27,965 bases of DNA from JBEKYD01 sp049511335 (lineage in GTDB: Bacteria > Acidobacteriota > Terriglobia > Bryobacterales > Bryobacteraceae), in assembly GCA_049511335.1 (NCBI GenBank), contig JBEKYD010000065.1, positions 1-27,965 of the forward strand. The letters run 5' to 3'. Shown one piece after another: positions 10,981 to 18,814 of the stretch (position 1 is its first letter; the number at the start of each line of letters is the position of its first letter). Both the position numbers and the translations under genes were made by a program. The notes beneath the pieces are model-generated. The model was not told the origin of the DNA. It was given only the letters and a program-made list of their open reading frames with translations, and searched no databases.

Positions 10981-11643
10981 CTAACTGACGATCCAGCCAT
11001 CGGCAAGCTGGATGGTCCGGTGCCCGCGGGCGGCATTGGCTTCCGAGTGGGTCACCTGAATGATGGTGGTGCCTTCCTCGTTGAGCTTCTGGAAGAGGTC
11101 CATGATCTCCTTGCCCTGGGTCGAGTGCAGGTTGCCGGTGGGCTCGTCGGCCAGAATCAGCTTGGGGCTGGCAATGACGGCGCGGGCCACGGCCACGAGC
11201 TGCTGCTGGCCGCCGGAAAGCTGGTTGGGATAAAGATCGCGCTTGCCCACGATGTGGAAGCGGTCGAGCGCGTCGCACACCAGCGCCGCCCGCTCCGCGC
11301 TTTTCACGTTGCGGTAAGAGAGCGGGATATCCAGGTTCTCGTACACGGTGAGGTTGTCGATCAGGTGGTAGCTCTGAAACACGAAGCCGATGTAGCGCTT
11401 GTTGAGCTCCACGCGGTCCTTCGGTTTCATGCGGTGGACCAAGTGGCCGAAGAACTCGAATTCCCCGGTCCAGGCAGCGTCCAGCATGCCCAGAATACTG
11501 AGCAAAGTCGATTTGCCCGCACCCGAAGGACCCATGATGGTGAGGAACTCGCCCTCTTTGATTTCGAGGTTGATGCGCCGCAGCACATAGGTGCGGCCAT
11601 AGCCGGCTTCGTAAAACTTCTCTAAGTTTCGCAGGGTAAGCAT
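10981..11643 (-). CDS. ABC transporter ATP-binding protein (MacB/LolD class)
   Basis: A 220-residue nucleotide-binding subunit. Walker A is GPSGAGKST (38-46), the Q-loop is FVFQ (87-90), the signature is LSGGQ (142-146), Walker B is LILADE (162-167), and the switch His is H199 in QVTHSE. The D-loop is unusual: where the family has NLDS, this protein has NLHS (171-174), while the other ATPase of the locus (14949-15662) keeps NLDS. The gene starts 5 bp after the permease stop and the methyltransferase follows 6 bp after its own stop, so it is the nucleotide-binding partner expected for the permease at 11649-14075. No ribosome binding site is obvious, which suggests translational coupling. Substrates of this class include lipoproteins and macrolides. 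Confidence 0.93.
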   Translation of the reverse strand: MLTLRNLEKFYEAGYGRTYVLRRINLEIKEGEFLTIMGPSGAGKSTLLSILGMLDAAWTGEFEFFGHLVHRMKPKDRVELNKRYIGFVFQSYHLIDNLTVYENLDIPLSYRNVKSAERAALVCDALDRFHIVGKRDLYPNQLSGGQQQLVAVARAVIASPKLILADEPTGNLHSTQGKEIMDLFQKLNEEGTTIIQVTHSEANAARGHRTIQLADGWIVS

Positions 11644-11648
11644 GATGT

Positions 11649-14075
11649 CTATTCGTGCCGCAATGCGGCGGAAGGCTCGAGCGCCAGCGCGCGCCGCGCG
11701 GGGATGTAACAGGCGGCCAACGCCACCAGGGCGAGCAGCACCGGGACGGCGGCGAAAGTGGTAAGATCGCGCGGCCGGACGGTGTACAGCATCGACGCGA
11801 GCAACCTGGTCAGCAGAAACGACGCCGCCATGCCAATGAGAATTCCGATTGCGGCCAGGCGGGCGCCTTCGCCCAGAACCTGGCGCAGCAAATCGCCGGG
11901 ACGCGCGCCCAGCGCGGCGCGAATGGCGAGCTCGCGGGTGCGGCGGCCGACGTCATAAGAGATCACGCCGTAAATGCCCACGGCGGCGAGCGAGAACGCC
12001 ACCAGGCCGAAGCCGGTGAGCAAGACGGTGTTGAAACGAGCGCCCGAAACCGCGCGATCCACGATCTGCGCCATGGTACGGCGCTCAGCGAGCGGCTGAT
12101 CCGGATCGAGATCGTGAACGCGGCGCTCGACGGTTGCCGCCAGCGTTTCCGGCGGCCCTTCGGTTCGCACCACCAGCACCATGGTGGGCGACGGCATCTG
12201 GGCGAAAGGAGCGTAAATGGTGGGCCAGTCGTCGCGTTCCACGCGGTCGGGCTTGACGTCGCCTACCACGCCCACGATCTGGCCGGTGCGCGGCGGAACG
12301 GTTTCCATCACCACGCGTTCGCCCAGCGGACTGGTTTCCGGCCAAAAGCGGTGCGCCATGGTGCGATTCACCAGCACCACGCGCGGCGCGCCCGCGTTGT
12401 CCGTATCGGCAAATTCGCGGCCGGCTTCGAGGGGGATGGCCATGGCGTGGAAGTAATCGCGCGTGACGAAGCGGGTGAGCACCATGGGCCGCTCGCCGGG
12501 CGGCGGCGCGGGACGACCGTCGATAGTGAAAATCACGCCCGTGCCGAGACCGGTAAGCGGCAAGGCGTTGACCGCCGCGGCCGCGCGCACACCCGGCAGA
12601 CCCTTGATGTGCGCTAGCACCTGGTCGAGAAACGCGGTGGCGCGCGCGGGCGTCGCATTCCGTCCGCCGGCCATGGGCAAGCGGTAAGTGAGCACGTTCT
12701 GGGAGCCGAAGCCGAGCTCGGTCGCGCGCAGGCGCACGAAGCTGCGCAGCAGCAAACCGGCACCGATCAGCACCACCAAAGCCAGGGCTACTTCCACCAC
12801 CACCAAAGCGTCGCGCAGCCAGCGTCCCGCGCGCGAACTGGTGCCGGCGCGGCCGCCTTCGGCCATGGCCTCGCTCAAATCGGCCCGGGAGACGCCGAGG
12901 GCGGGCGCCAAACCGAACAGAACGCCGCTCGCGAGCGAAATCGCGAGCGCAAACAGCAGCACGCGCCAATCCATGGCGACGAACTCGAGGCGCGGGAATG
13001 TGGCCGGCCCGAAATACTTGAGCAGCGAAATGGCCAACCGCGCCAGCAACACGCCCAGAACTCCCCCGGCCAGGCCCAACACGACGCTTTCGCCCAACAG
13101 TTGAAGCGCGATCTGCGGGCGCGTGGCGCCCAGCGCCGTGCGAATAGCGATTTCCTTCTGCCGGCTCGAGCCGCGGGCCAAAAGCAAATTGGCGACGTTG
13201 GCGCAGGCAATCACCAGCAGCAAACCGACCGCCCCCAGCAGCACCAGCAGCGATTGCCGGACGTCGCCCACCAGCTCATCCTGCAGCGGAAACAAAGACG
13301 GACCCCAGCCGTGATCGAGCGCGGGGTTGGAAAGCTCCAGCCCGCGGCCGATAGCATCCATCTCACCGCGGGCCGCGGCCAGGGAGATTCCAGGCCGCAA
13401 GCGAGCGAGCCCCACCAGGGTGCGCGCGCCGCCCGAACGAGGGTCGTTGGGATTGAGAACCAGGGGGAGGAAAATTTCGACTCCGGGCTCCTTGACGGCG
13501 AAGCCCGGCGGCAACACGCCCACCATGGTGTAGCTCTGGTCGCGCAGGCGAACCGGCTTGCCGGAAATGGCCGGGTCGGCGCCGAAACGGCGCTGCCAAA
13601 GCGAATAGCTGAGCAGGGCCACATTGGCGTGTCCCGGCTGGTCTTCTTCGGGGCGAAAAACCCGGCCCACAATCGCCTCGACGCCCAGAAGTTGGAAGAG
13701 ATTGGCGGAAACGCGCTCGGCTTTCAGCTCTTCCGGTTCCACCCGGCCGTTGGGACCGGCGGTGAGATTGAGGTGGGTATCGGAAATGGCCGCCATCGCT
13801 TCGAGCGAGCGGCTCCGGTCGCGCCAGGCGCCGAAATTTGCCGGCGCGACGAACACCTTATACTTCTTGCTGGCTGGATTGCGCTCATAAACCAGCAGCA
13901 GGCGGCCGGGGTCGTGAAAAGGCAGCGGTTTGAGCAAGACTGCGTCCACGAAACCAAAAATCGCGGTGGTGGCGCCGATCCCAAGGGCCAGAGCCAGCAA
14001 ACTAGCCATGGCAAAGCCCGGAGCGGTCCTCAAGATGCGCAAGGCACGAACCAGATCGACGCGCAAGCGGCTCAT
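11649..14075 (-). CDS. ABC transporter permease, duplicated MacB/FtsX type
   Basis: An 808-residue inner-membrane protein from the ATG at 14075. A TTG at 14093 would add six residues, but neither start has a good ribosome binding site and ATG is preferred. It has helix 1 at about 15-40 (PGFAMASLLALALGIGATTA), then a MacB core domain with LFQLLGVEAIVGRVF, and an FtsX triplet beginning near 280 (LVIACANVANLLLARGSSRQ) with the cytoplasmic motif KEIAIRTALGATRPQI. A second core domain and a second FtsX triplet end in RRALALEPSAALRHE. Unlike the permease at 1314-4148, it lacks the 70-residue prefix and has ATPase genes on both sides, so it is probably a working transporter and not an orphan. Confidence 0.92.
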   Translation of the reverse strand: MSRLRVDLVRALRILRTAPGFAMASLLALALGIGATTAIFGFVDAVLLKPLPFHDPGRLLLVYERNPASKKYKVFVAPANFGAWRDRSRSLEAMAAISDTHLNLTAGPNGRVEPEELKAERVSANLFQLLGVEAIVGRVFRPEEDQPGHANVALLSYSLWQRRFGADPAISGKPVRLRDQSYTMVGVLPPGFAVKEPGVEIFLPLVLNPNDPRSGGARTLVGLARLRPGISLAAARGEMDAIGRGLELSNPALDHGWGPSLFPLQDELVGDVRQSLLVLLGAVGLLLVIACANVANLLLARGSSRQKEIAIRTALGATRPQIALQLLGESVVLGLAGGVLGVLLARLAISLLKYFGPATFPRLEFVAMDWRVLLFALAISLASGVLFGLAPALGVSRADLSEAMAEGGRAGTSSRAGRWLRDALVVVEVALALVVLIGAGLLLRSFVRLRATELGFGSQNVLTYRLPMAGGRNATPARATAFLDQVLAHIKGLPGVRAAAAVNALPLTGLGTGVIFTIDGRPAPPPGERPMVLTRFVTRDYFHAMAIPLEAGREFADTDNAGAPRVVLVNRTMAHRFWPETSPLGERVVMETVPPRTGQIVGVVGDVKPDRVERDDWPTIYAPFAQMPSPTMVLVVRTEGPPETLAATVERRVHDLDPDQPLAERRTMAQIVDRAVSGARFNTVLLTGFGLVAFSLAAVGIYGVISYDVGRRTRELAIRAALGARPGDLLRQVLGEGARLAAIGILIGMAASFLLTRLLASMLYTVRPRDLTTFAAVPVLLALVALAACYIPARRALALEPSAALRHE

Positions 14076-14126
14076 GGCCTGACAGATTAGCAAATCTTGG
14101 CGAACCGCGTCAGCCCGGCGCGCTGA

Positions 14127-14900
14127 TCAGACGTTGCCACCCGTTTCTCCAGGAGCGCAGATGAAGATGCCGCCATTGACGTTGTCGACGTGAATCGGCG
14201 CCCCGCCGCGATGCACCTCGACCTTCAGAGTGTGGCCTCCCTGGCCGCGGCTGGCCTTGCCGAAGGCCGAAGTAATGCCGCCGCTGCGGTTGTGGGCGTA
14301 TACGCTGGCGCTGGCCCCGGCAGGCAACGAGAGACGAATGGCGCCATTCACCGACGCCAGCACGATGGGGCGCGCGCGGTCCAAACGCTTAAAATCGGCA
14401 TCCACCATGCCGTTCACGGTGGAGAGCTCTACCGAACCCGCCAGGTGCTCGGCCCGGATCGCGCCGTTGACGGCCGACGCTTTCACCGGCCCTTCCACGC
14501 CGCGGATCTCCAGACCCCCGTTCACCAATCGGACATCTTCCAGGCGCGCCGAACGCGGAACCATCAGGCGATATTCCACCCGCGTCGGCTGATGGCTGCC
14601 GGCATCGTTATATATGGTGCGGATGGAAAGCGTGCCTGCGCCAGGTTCCACTACGATGCGGACATCGTCGGGCCGCGCCTCAACGCCGCGCTTGACCGCC
14701 TCCACCAGCACATCGTTGCGGTCCCACGCGGTGATGGTGACGTCGCCATACAGGTTCTGGATGGCGACGCGGCCGCCGGGACCGAGCGCATACATCTGGC
14801 GGAAGGCTACCTGCGGAGCGGGCAGCGATCGCGCCGGCATGATAGCGGCGGCGGCCAGGGCGGCCATAATTATCCTCGGGGCCTTGCGCGACGAGGCCAT
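14127..14900 (-). CDS. DUF4097 family secreted protein
   Basis: A 257-residue protein with a signal peptide (IIMAALAAAAIMPARSLPAP) and a repetitive beta-rich body. It carries five VNG-type turns (VNGGLEI, VNGAIRA, VNGMVDA, VNGAIRL, VNGGIFI) spaced roughly 20-40 residues apart, typical of DUF4097 putative adhesin or beta-helix proteins. AAGGAGGA at 14905-14912 decides for the ATG at 14900; the longer GTG start at 14936 has no such element. It lies inside the ABC locus, 48 bp after one ATPase gene and 51 bp before the permease. DUF4097 proteins often accompany PadR, anti-sigma or ABC genes in Acidobacteria, but their role is not established. A periplasmic scaffold or surface protein handled by the transporter is possible. 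Confidence 0.85.
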   Translation of the reverse strand: MASSRKAPRIIMAALAAAAIMPARSLPAPQVAFRQMYALGPGGRVAIQNLYGDVTITAWDRNDVLVEAVKRGVEARPDDVRIVVEPGAGTLSIRTIYNDAGSHQPTRVEYRLMVPRSARLEDVRLVNGGLEIRGVEGPVKASAVNGAIRAEHLAGSVELSTVNGMVDADFKRLDRARPIVLASVNGAIRLSLPAGASASVYAHNRSGGITSAFGKASRGQGGHTLKVEVHRGGAPIHVDNVNGGIFICAPGETGGNV

Positions 14901-14904
14901 CGCG

Positions 14905-14912
14905 TCCTCCTT
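14905..14912 (-). promoter_or_regulatory. Ribosome binding site deciding the DUF4097 start
   Basis: The complement reads AAGGAGGA, 4 nt before the ATG at 14900. It is the strongest such site in the ABC locus and rules against the upstream GTG at 14936. Confidence 0.7.
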
Positions 14913-14948
14913 GCTCACTCGCGGCGTTGCTCGCACTGGGGCGCGAGG

Positions 14949-15662
14949 TCAAACGCTGTGTCCAGCGGTCTCCAGTTTTTCTTCCACGATTCGGCCGTCG
15001 AAAAGCCGAATGGTGCGGTCCGCGAACTCAGCGTAGCGGGGATCGTGGGTGACCATGCAGATAGTCGCCCCGGATTGATGCAATTCCTTCAGCAGCGTCA
15101 TCACCGCCTCGCCGTTGGCCGAATCCAGGTTGCCGGTGGGCTCGTCCGCCAGCAGAATCAGCGGATCGCCTCCCAATGCCCGCGCCACCGCGACGCGCTG
15201 CTGCTGGCCGCCGGAAAGCTGCGAGGGGTAATGTTTCATACGGTGCGACATTCCCACCCGCTCCAACGCTTCCTGCACGCGGCGCTTGCGTTCGCTCGAC
15301 GGCATTCCCCGATAGGTCAGCGGCAGCTCGACGTTTTCGTAGACGGTGAGGTCTCCAATCAGGTTGAACGCCTGAAAAATGAAGCCGATTTCGCGGTTGC
15401 GAATCCGCGCCCGCTCGCTCAGCTTCAAGCCGGTTACCGGCTTGCCGTTCAAATAATAGGTGCCGTCGCTGGGCGTATCGAGCAAACCCAGGATGGCAAG
15501 CAGTGTCGATTTGCCGCAGCCGGACGGGCCGGCAATCGACAGGTATTCTCCTTTCTTTACGTCAAAGTGGATACTGGACAGGGCGTGCGTCTCCACTTCG
15601 TCGGTCACGAATACCTTGCTGACCTGCTCCAATCGAATTAGCGGCTGGGATCCATTTTCCAT
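14949..15662 (-). CDS. ABC transporter ATP-binding protein (MacB/LolD class)
   Basis: A 237-residue nucleotide-binding subunit with Walker A GPSGCGKST (45-53), Q-loop FIFQ (94-97), signature LSGGQ (149-153), Walker B LILLADE (168-174), a standard D-loop NLDS (178-181) and the switch His in MVTHDPR. The segment FNLIGDLTVYENVELPLTYR is characteristic of the MacB/LolD/FtsE group. The gene starts 40 bp after the adaptor stop, so the pair is a MacA-MacB-like arrangement with the permease displaced behind the DUF4097 gene. Each of the two ATPases in the locus could serve the single duplicated permease, as a heterodimer or as alternatives; the sequence does not decide. Confidence 0.93.
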   Translation of the reverse strand: MENGSQPLIRLEQVSKVFVTDEVETHALSSIHFDVKKGEYLSIAGPSGCGKSTLLAILGLLDTPSDGTYYLNGKPVTGLKLSERARIRNREIGFIFQAFNLIGDLTVYENVELPLTYRGMPSSERKRRVQEALERVGMSHRMKHYPSQLSGGQQQRVAVARALGGDPLILLADEPTGNLDSANGEAVMTLLKELHQSGATICMVTHDPRYAEFADRTIRLFDGRIVEEKLETAGHSV

Positions 15663-15702
15663 ATAGCGTTTCCTTGAAGGACGAGAATTGCAGCCATTTC
15701 GT

Positions 15703-16989
15703 TCAATTCAATTTGATCCGGTCCGTATTATCGTAGTTCGACATGTCGGACAGAATGACCCGGTCCCCCACCCTCAAGCCGTCTTTCACTTCGATGGTGT
15801 TCACCGAGCTGCGGCCGAACGTCACTTTCACCTTGTTGGCATATCTGCCATCCGGTTCCAGCTTAAATAATTGCACCGTCGAATTTTCCTGGCCGTAGGC
15901 GGGGCGGCCCACGTAGAGGACATCGTTCAGTTTTTCGAGCTGGATGGTGCCATCCACGCTCAAATCCGGCCGGGCGCCGAGCGGCAGGGCTCCCTTTAGG
16001 GCCACGTCCACCGTAATGGTGCCGTTGATCACGGAGTTGTCGATGCGCGACACGTGGCCGTCGATCAGGCCGTTCGAACCCCCTCCCGCCAGGCGGGTAT
16101 CGATGACCGCGGGCAGGCCGATGGTGATGTCCCTCGCCTGGGTTTCGGGGATCTTCAATTCCGCCTTCAGGTGCGATGGCTGCGCCACTTTTCCCAGGGG
16201 CGAACCGGCGGTTACTTTCTGGCCCTCCTCGACCTGAGTCAGCGGCGCGGGCAGTGCTTCCAGCATGCCGTCGAATCCGGCGCGTACTTTGAGCTCGTCC
16301 ACCTGGCTCTTCTTGAGATCGTATTCGCCCTGGAGCTGATCGACTTTCACCTTGGCTGCGGCAAGCTGAGCCTGATCGGCTTGCGAGTTGATTTCGAGGC
16401 GCTTCTTTTCGATCTGGGACTGTTCGAACAATTGCTCCGCCTTGGTGGCGGAGATTTTGGCGTCGATATCGGAGACCAGCCCATCCTTGGCCAGCTTGGC
16501 GTCGCGATCCGCCTGCAGCTTGGCATTTTGGTAATCGGCTCCCACTTCGGCGGCCTTGGATTGCATGTCGAGCAGGCCCTTTTGAAGCGTGACTTTCAAG
16601 TTGTCGTAATCGGCTTGGGAGGCTTTCAGGGTGTATTGAGCGCTCAGAAGCAGCGTATCGAGTTCAGGGCTGGTCATGATCATGACCACCGAATCGGCTC
16701 GGACAGGCGTGCCGGGACGAATCAGGATGCGCTCGATGCGTGCATCGGTCATCGCCGTGATCAGCATGGTGTCTTCCGGCACCAGCGTGCCGAGTCCATT
16801 GACCTCGCGAACCATCGGGCCGCGGCGCACCGTATCGGGCCACAGGGTGGACATATCCACGCCGGGCGCGGCCGGCTTCAACCGCCTGACGCCGAAGCTG
16901 ATTCCCGTGACGGCGCCCAGGGTGAGGACGCCGGTGACGATCCAGCGGATCAGTTTTCTCCTACCGACGTTCTTGCGAGCGATGTCCAT
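15703..16989 (-). CDS. Periplasmic adaptor, HlyD/MacA family
   Basis: A 428-residue membrane-fusion protein. A short cytoplasmic start (MDIARKNVGRRK) leads into one membrane anchor (LIRWIVTGVLTLGAVTGISF). A barrel/lipoyl segment (LVPEDTMLITAMTDARIERI) follows, then a long coiled-coil hairpin at about 120-215 rich in Lys, Gln, Ala and Asp, the second lipoyl half (RAGFDGMLEALPAPLTQVEE) and a C-terminal barrel ending DGLRVGDRVILSDMSNYDNT. The frame stays open another 690 bp upstream, but that stretch runs through the opposite-strand PmoA gene and reads as non-protein, so the ATG at 16989 is used. Adaptors link inner-membrane ABC pumps to an outer-membrane channel; no channel gene is nearby. It is the first gene of the five-gene transport locus. 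Confidence 0.9.
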   Translation of the reverse strand: MDIARKNVGRRKLIRWIVTGVLTLGAVTGISFGVRRLKPAAPGVDMSTLWPDTVRRGPMVREVNGLGTLVPEDTMLITAMTDARIERILIRPGTPVRADSVVMIMTSPELDTLLLSAQYTLKASQADYDNLKVTLQKGLLDMQSKAAEVGADYQNAKLQADRDAKLAKDGLVSDIDAKISATKAEQLFEQSQIEKKRLEINSQADQAQLAAAKVKVDQLQGEYDLKKSQVDELKVRAGFDGMLEALPAPLTQVEEGQKVTAGSPLGKVAQPSHLKAELKIPETQARDITIGLPAVIDTRLAGGGSNGLIDGHVSRIDNSVINGTITVDVALKGALPLGARPDLSVDGTIQLEKLNDVLYVGRPAYGQENSTVQLFKLEPDGRYANKVKVTFGRSSVNTIEVKDGLRVGDRVILSDMSNYDNTDRIKLN

Positions 16990-17223
16990 GTAAGCTTTCC
17001 CGGAGATGAAGATGGCATGGCGCCTGCCATTCCGGGATAACTGTAACACTATGACGCCATAGGCCCCAAAAAGGTTAGGGTGGCCCGGCTGTGTCCGCTT
17101 ATGGGACAGAATGTGCCGCCGTGGGATCGGAGCGATTACGCACAAATCAACGGTGGGCCCGTAGTTCATGGCACCGCGTCTCCCGCGGACTCGACTTCCG
17201 CCCAATCCCGCCGGCCTCGGGAT

Positions 17224-17229
17224 TACGAT
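17224..17229 (+). promoter_or_regulatory. Candidate -10 element of a leaderless PmoA-like gene
   Basis: TACGAT lies exactly 6 nt before the GTG start. This TANNNT-N6-start layout is what is known for leaderless mRNAs in other bacteria. A clear -35 box is not seen. The same layout recurs before the antitoxin-like gene (21464) and, less perfectly, before the large secreted protein (24544). Confidence 0.45.
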
Positions 17230-17235
17230 AGAAGG

Positions 17236-18195
17236 GTGCGAAACGCCATCTATTCCCTCGTTGCCGCCGCGGCCCTGACCATGCCGGCGGTCGCTCAGGT
17301 CAAAATTACCCCTTCGGCTGAGAACATTGCCATCGACATCGACGGCAAACCGTTCACGACCTTTTATATGGCAGGTAAGGATGTCATGAAACCCTACCTG
17401 CATCCGTTGCGCGCGGCCAGCGGCACTTATGTCACGCGCATGTGGCCGATGGAAAAGGTAGCCGAAGAAGCTTCCATCGCGAGGCCCGACCATCCGCACC
17501 AGCGCGGCTTGTGGTTCGCCCACGACAGCGTCAACGGGCTGGATTTCTGGAACAACGAAGCCTCCTACACCACTCCCAACCGCGGCAAGATCGTGCTGGT
17601 CAAAGTGGATAAAGTGATGAGCGGCAAGAAGACCGGCTCCATCGCGGCGACTTTCGATTGGACCGGCCTGGATGGCCACAAGCTACTTACCGAATCGCGG
17701 GTGATGACGTTCTATGCCGGCGACAAAGTGCGGATGATGGATTTCGACATTACCCTGACGCCGCTCGAAAAAGTGGTTTTCGGCGATAGCAAGGACGGCG
17801 TTTTTGGCATTCGCCTGCGGCCGGTGCTGCAGGAAGACAAGGGCGCCGGCCATATCGAAAATGCCGATGGGTTGAAAGGGGAGAAGGAGGTGTGGGGCAA
17901 GCCCAGCAACTGGTGCGATTACTGGGGCACGATCGACGGCGAGAAAGTCGGCATCGCCATCCTGGATAATCCCGAAAACCCGCACCATCCCGTGCGGTGG
18001 CACGTGCGCGCCTACGGACTATTTGCCGCCAATTCGTTCGGCGTTTCGACGTTCGACCGGTCGCTGCCCAAGAGCCCCACCACGGTGGAAGCCGGGCAGA
18101 AACTGCGCTTCCGCTACCGCGTGATCATTCACCCGGACGACACCGCCGGCGCGGACATCGCGGGGAGGTGGAAGCAGTATGCGGCGGGAAAATAG
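17236..18195 (+). CDS. PmoA/DUF6807 family secreted protein
   Basis: A 319-residue protein from the GTG at 17236. The frame is open further upstream, but that part lacks protein character. A signal peptide (AIYSLVAAAALTMPAVAQ) precedes a single domain. The family block is at about residues 80-100, RPDHPHQRGLWFAHDSVNG with LDFWNNE after it, rich in His and Trp. Later conserved pieces are FGIRLRPV, SNWCDYWG and NPENPHHPVRWHVRAYGL. The family was named after particulate methane monooxygenase but is not that enzyme; members are common in Planctomycetes and Acidobacteria and often lie in sugar-degradation clusters. Activity is not established. It is divergent from the adaptor gene and convergent with the small protein at 18286-18786. 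Confidence 0.85.
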   Translation: MRNAIYSLVAAAALTMPAVAQVKITPSAENIAIDIDGKPFTTFYMAGKDVMKPYLHPLRAASGTYVTRMWPMEKVAEEASIARPDHPHQRGLWFAHDSVNGLDFWNNEASYTTPNRGKIVLVKVDKVMSGKKTGSIAATFDWTGLDGHKLLTESRVMTFYAGDKVRMMDFDITLTPLEKVVFGDSKDGVFGIRLRPVLQEDKGAGHIENADGLKGEKEVWGKPSNWCDYWGTIDGEKVGIAILDNPENPHHPVRWHVRAYGLFAANSFGVSTFDRSLPKSPTTVEAGQKLRFRYRVIIHPDDTAGADIAGRWKQYAAGK

Positions 18196-18204
18196 CGAGG
18201 AGCT

Positions 18205-18267
18205 GTCAGCGACCGGCTCTCAGCATGGTCGCCGCGCTCCTGCAGAAGCTGAAAGCTGACCGCTGAC
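18205..18267. repeat. CTGAC-rich inverted repeat between convergent genes
   Basis: 18205-18224 and the complement of 18248-18267 match at 16 of 20 bases (GTCAGCG...CTCAGC type units) around a 23-bp centre. It occupies the 90-bp gap between the stop codons of two convergent genes and could fold into a bidirectional terminator, though no long T-run follows. The wording resembles the tandem repeat at 26447-26545. Confidence 0.55.
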
Positions 18268-18285
18268 GACTGATAGCTGCGAGTT

Positions 18286-18786
18286 TCAATCCGGCAGTTT
18301 GGGAAAGAAGACCGGGTCGAGGATGCGCCGGGTGAGTTCTTCCATGTTGAGATAGCGATCGCCGTCGCGGTAGGAGGGTTTGCCGCCGGAGAGAATGTCG
18401 ACTCTGATTTCGAGCGAGTCGGCGCCGTGGTGAACCATGAAGCCGGGGATCTTGGGGTCGATGACAACGTCCACCTGGAGTGCGCCCGTGGGGCCTGCTT
18501 TGATGGACTTGCTTTCCGCGATCGTGATGCGGATCTTCGAGGCCAGAAACGAAATATCGGCGGATTCCGGACCGAACGCATCCCGATACGTTTCCACGCA
18601 GCGGGAAAGAACCTCTTCAAGCTCGCGGAGGGCCTCGGGCAATCGCTCCTGAATCTCGGCCTCGCGCCGCCGCCGGTCGCGTTCCTCGCCGATGCGCTGC
18701 GTCAGCCACTGGAAAGCCGTCGGGGGCGCGGCGGGAGCGGGCGCCGGCTCAGGGGCGGCGATTTTTCTTCGGGTGTGTTCTAGCAT
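18286..18786 (-). CDS. Hypothetical protein with coiled-coil N-terminal half
   Basis: A 166-residue protein whose family I do not recognise. Residues 1-25 are Pro/Ala-rich (APEPAPAPAAPPTAF). Residues about 28-68 are strongly charged helix, probably a coiled coil (GEERDRRRREAEIQERL). The C-terminal half looks like a compact alpha/beta domain with ITIAESKSIKAGP, LQVDVVIDPKIPGFMVHHG and LEIRVDILSGGKPSYRDGD, and it ends with RRILDPVFFPKLPD. There is no signal peptide or membrane helix, so it is cytoplasmic. It follows the M20 peptidase stop by 28 bp on the same strand and may be its operon tail. The protein-like composition and clean length support a real gene. Confidence 0.75.
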   Translation of the reverse strand: MLEHTRRKIAAPEPAPAPAAPPTAFQWLTQRIGEERDRRRREAEIQERLPEALRELEEVLSRCVETYRDAFGPESADISFLASKIRITIAESKSIKAGPTGALQVDVVIDPKIPGFMVHHGADSLEIRVDILSGGKPSYRDGDRYLNMEELTRRILDPVFFPKLPD

Positions 18787-18814
18787 GGGGCGGCCGTGCC
18801 TGTATCGTCCAATT

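Noticed and set aside
10258..11625. Plus-strand frame of 455 codons opposite the methyltransferase and ATPase.
   Set aside because: Antisense shadow of two clear genes; His/Gly/Ala-rich composition without a fold.
14190..15641. Plus-strand frame of 483 codons opposite the DUF4097 protein and ATPase.
   Set aside because: Same reason: complement of two recognised genes with no independent evidence.
16990..17679. The adaptor frame stays open 230 codons upstream, giving a 658-residue reading.
   Set aside because: The extension overlaps the PmoA-like gene in antisense, lacks protein character and would place the membrane anchor mid-protein; the ATG at 16989 is followed by a normal anchor.
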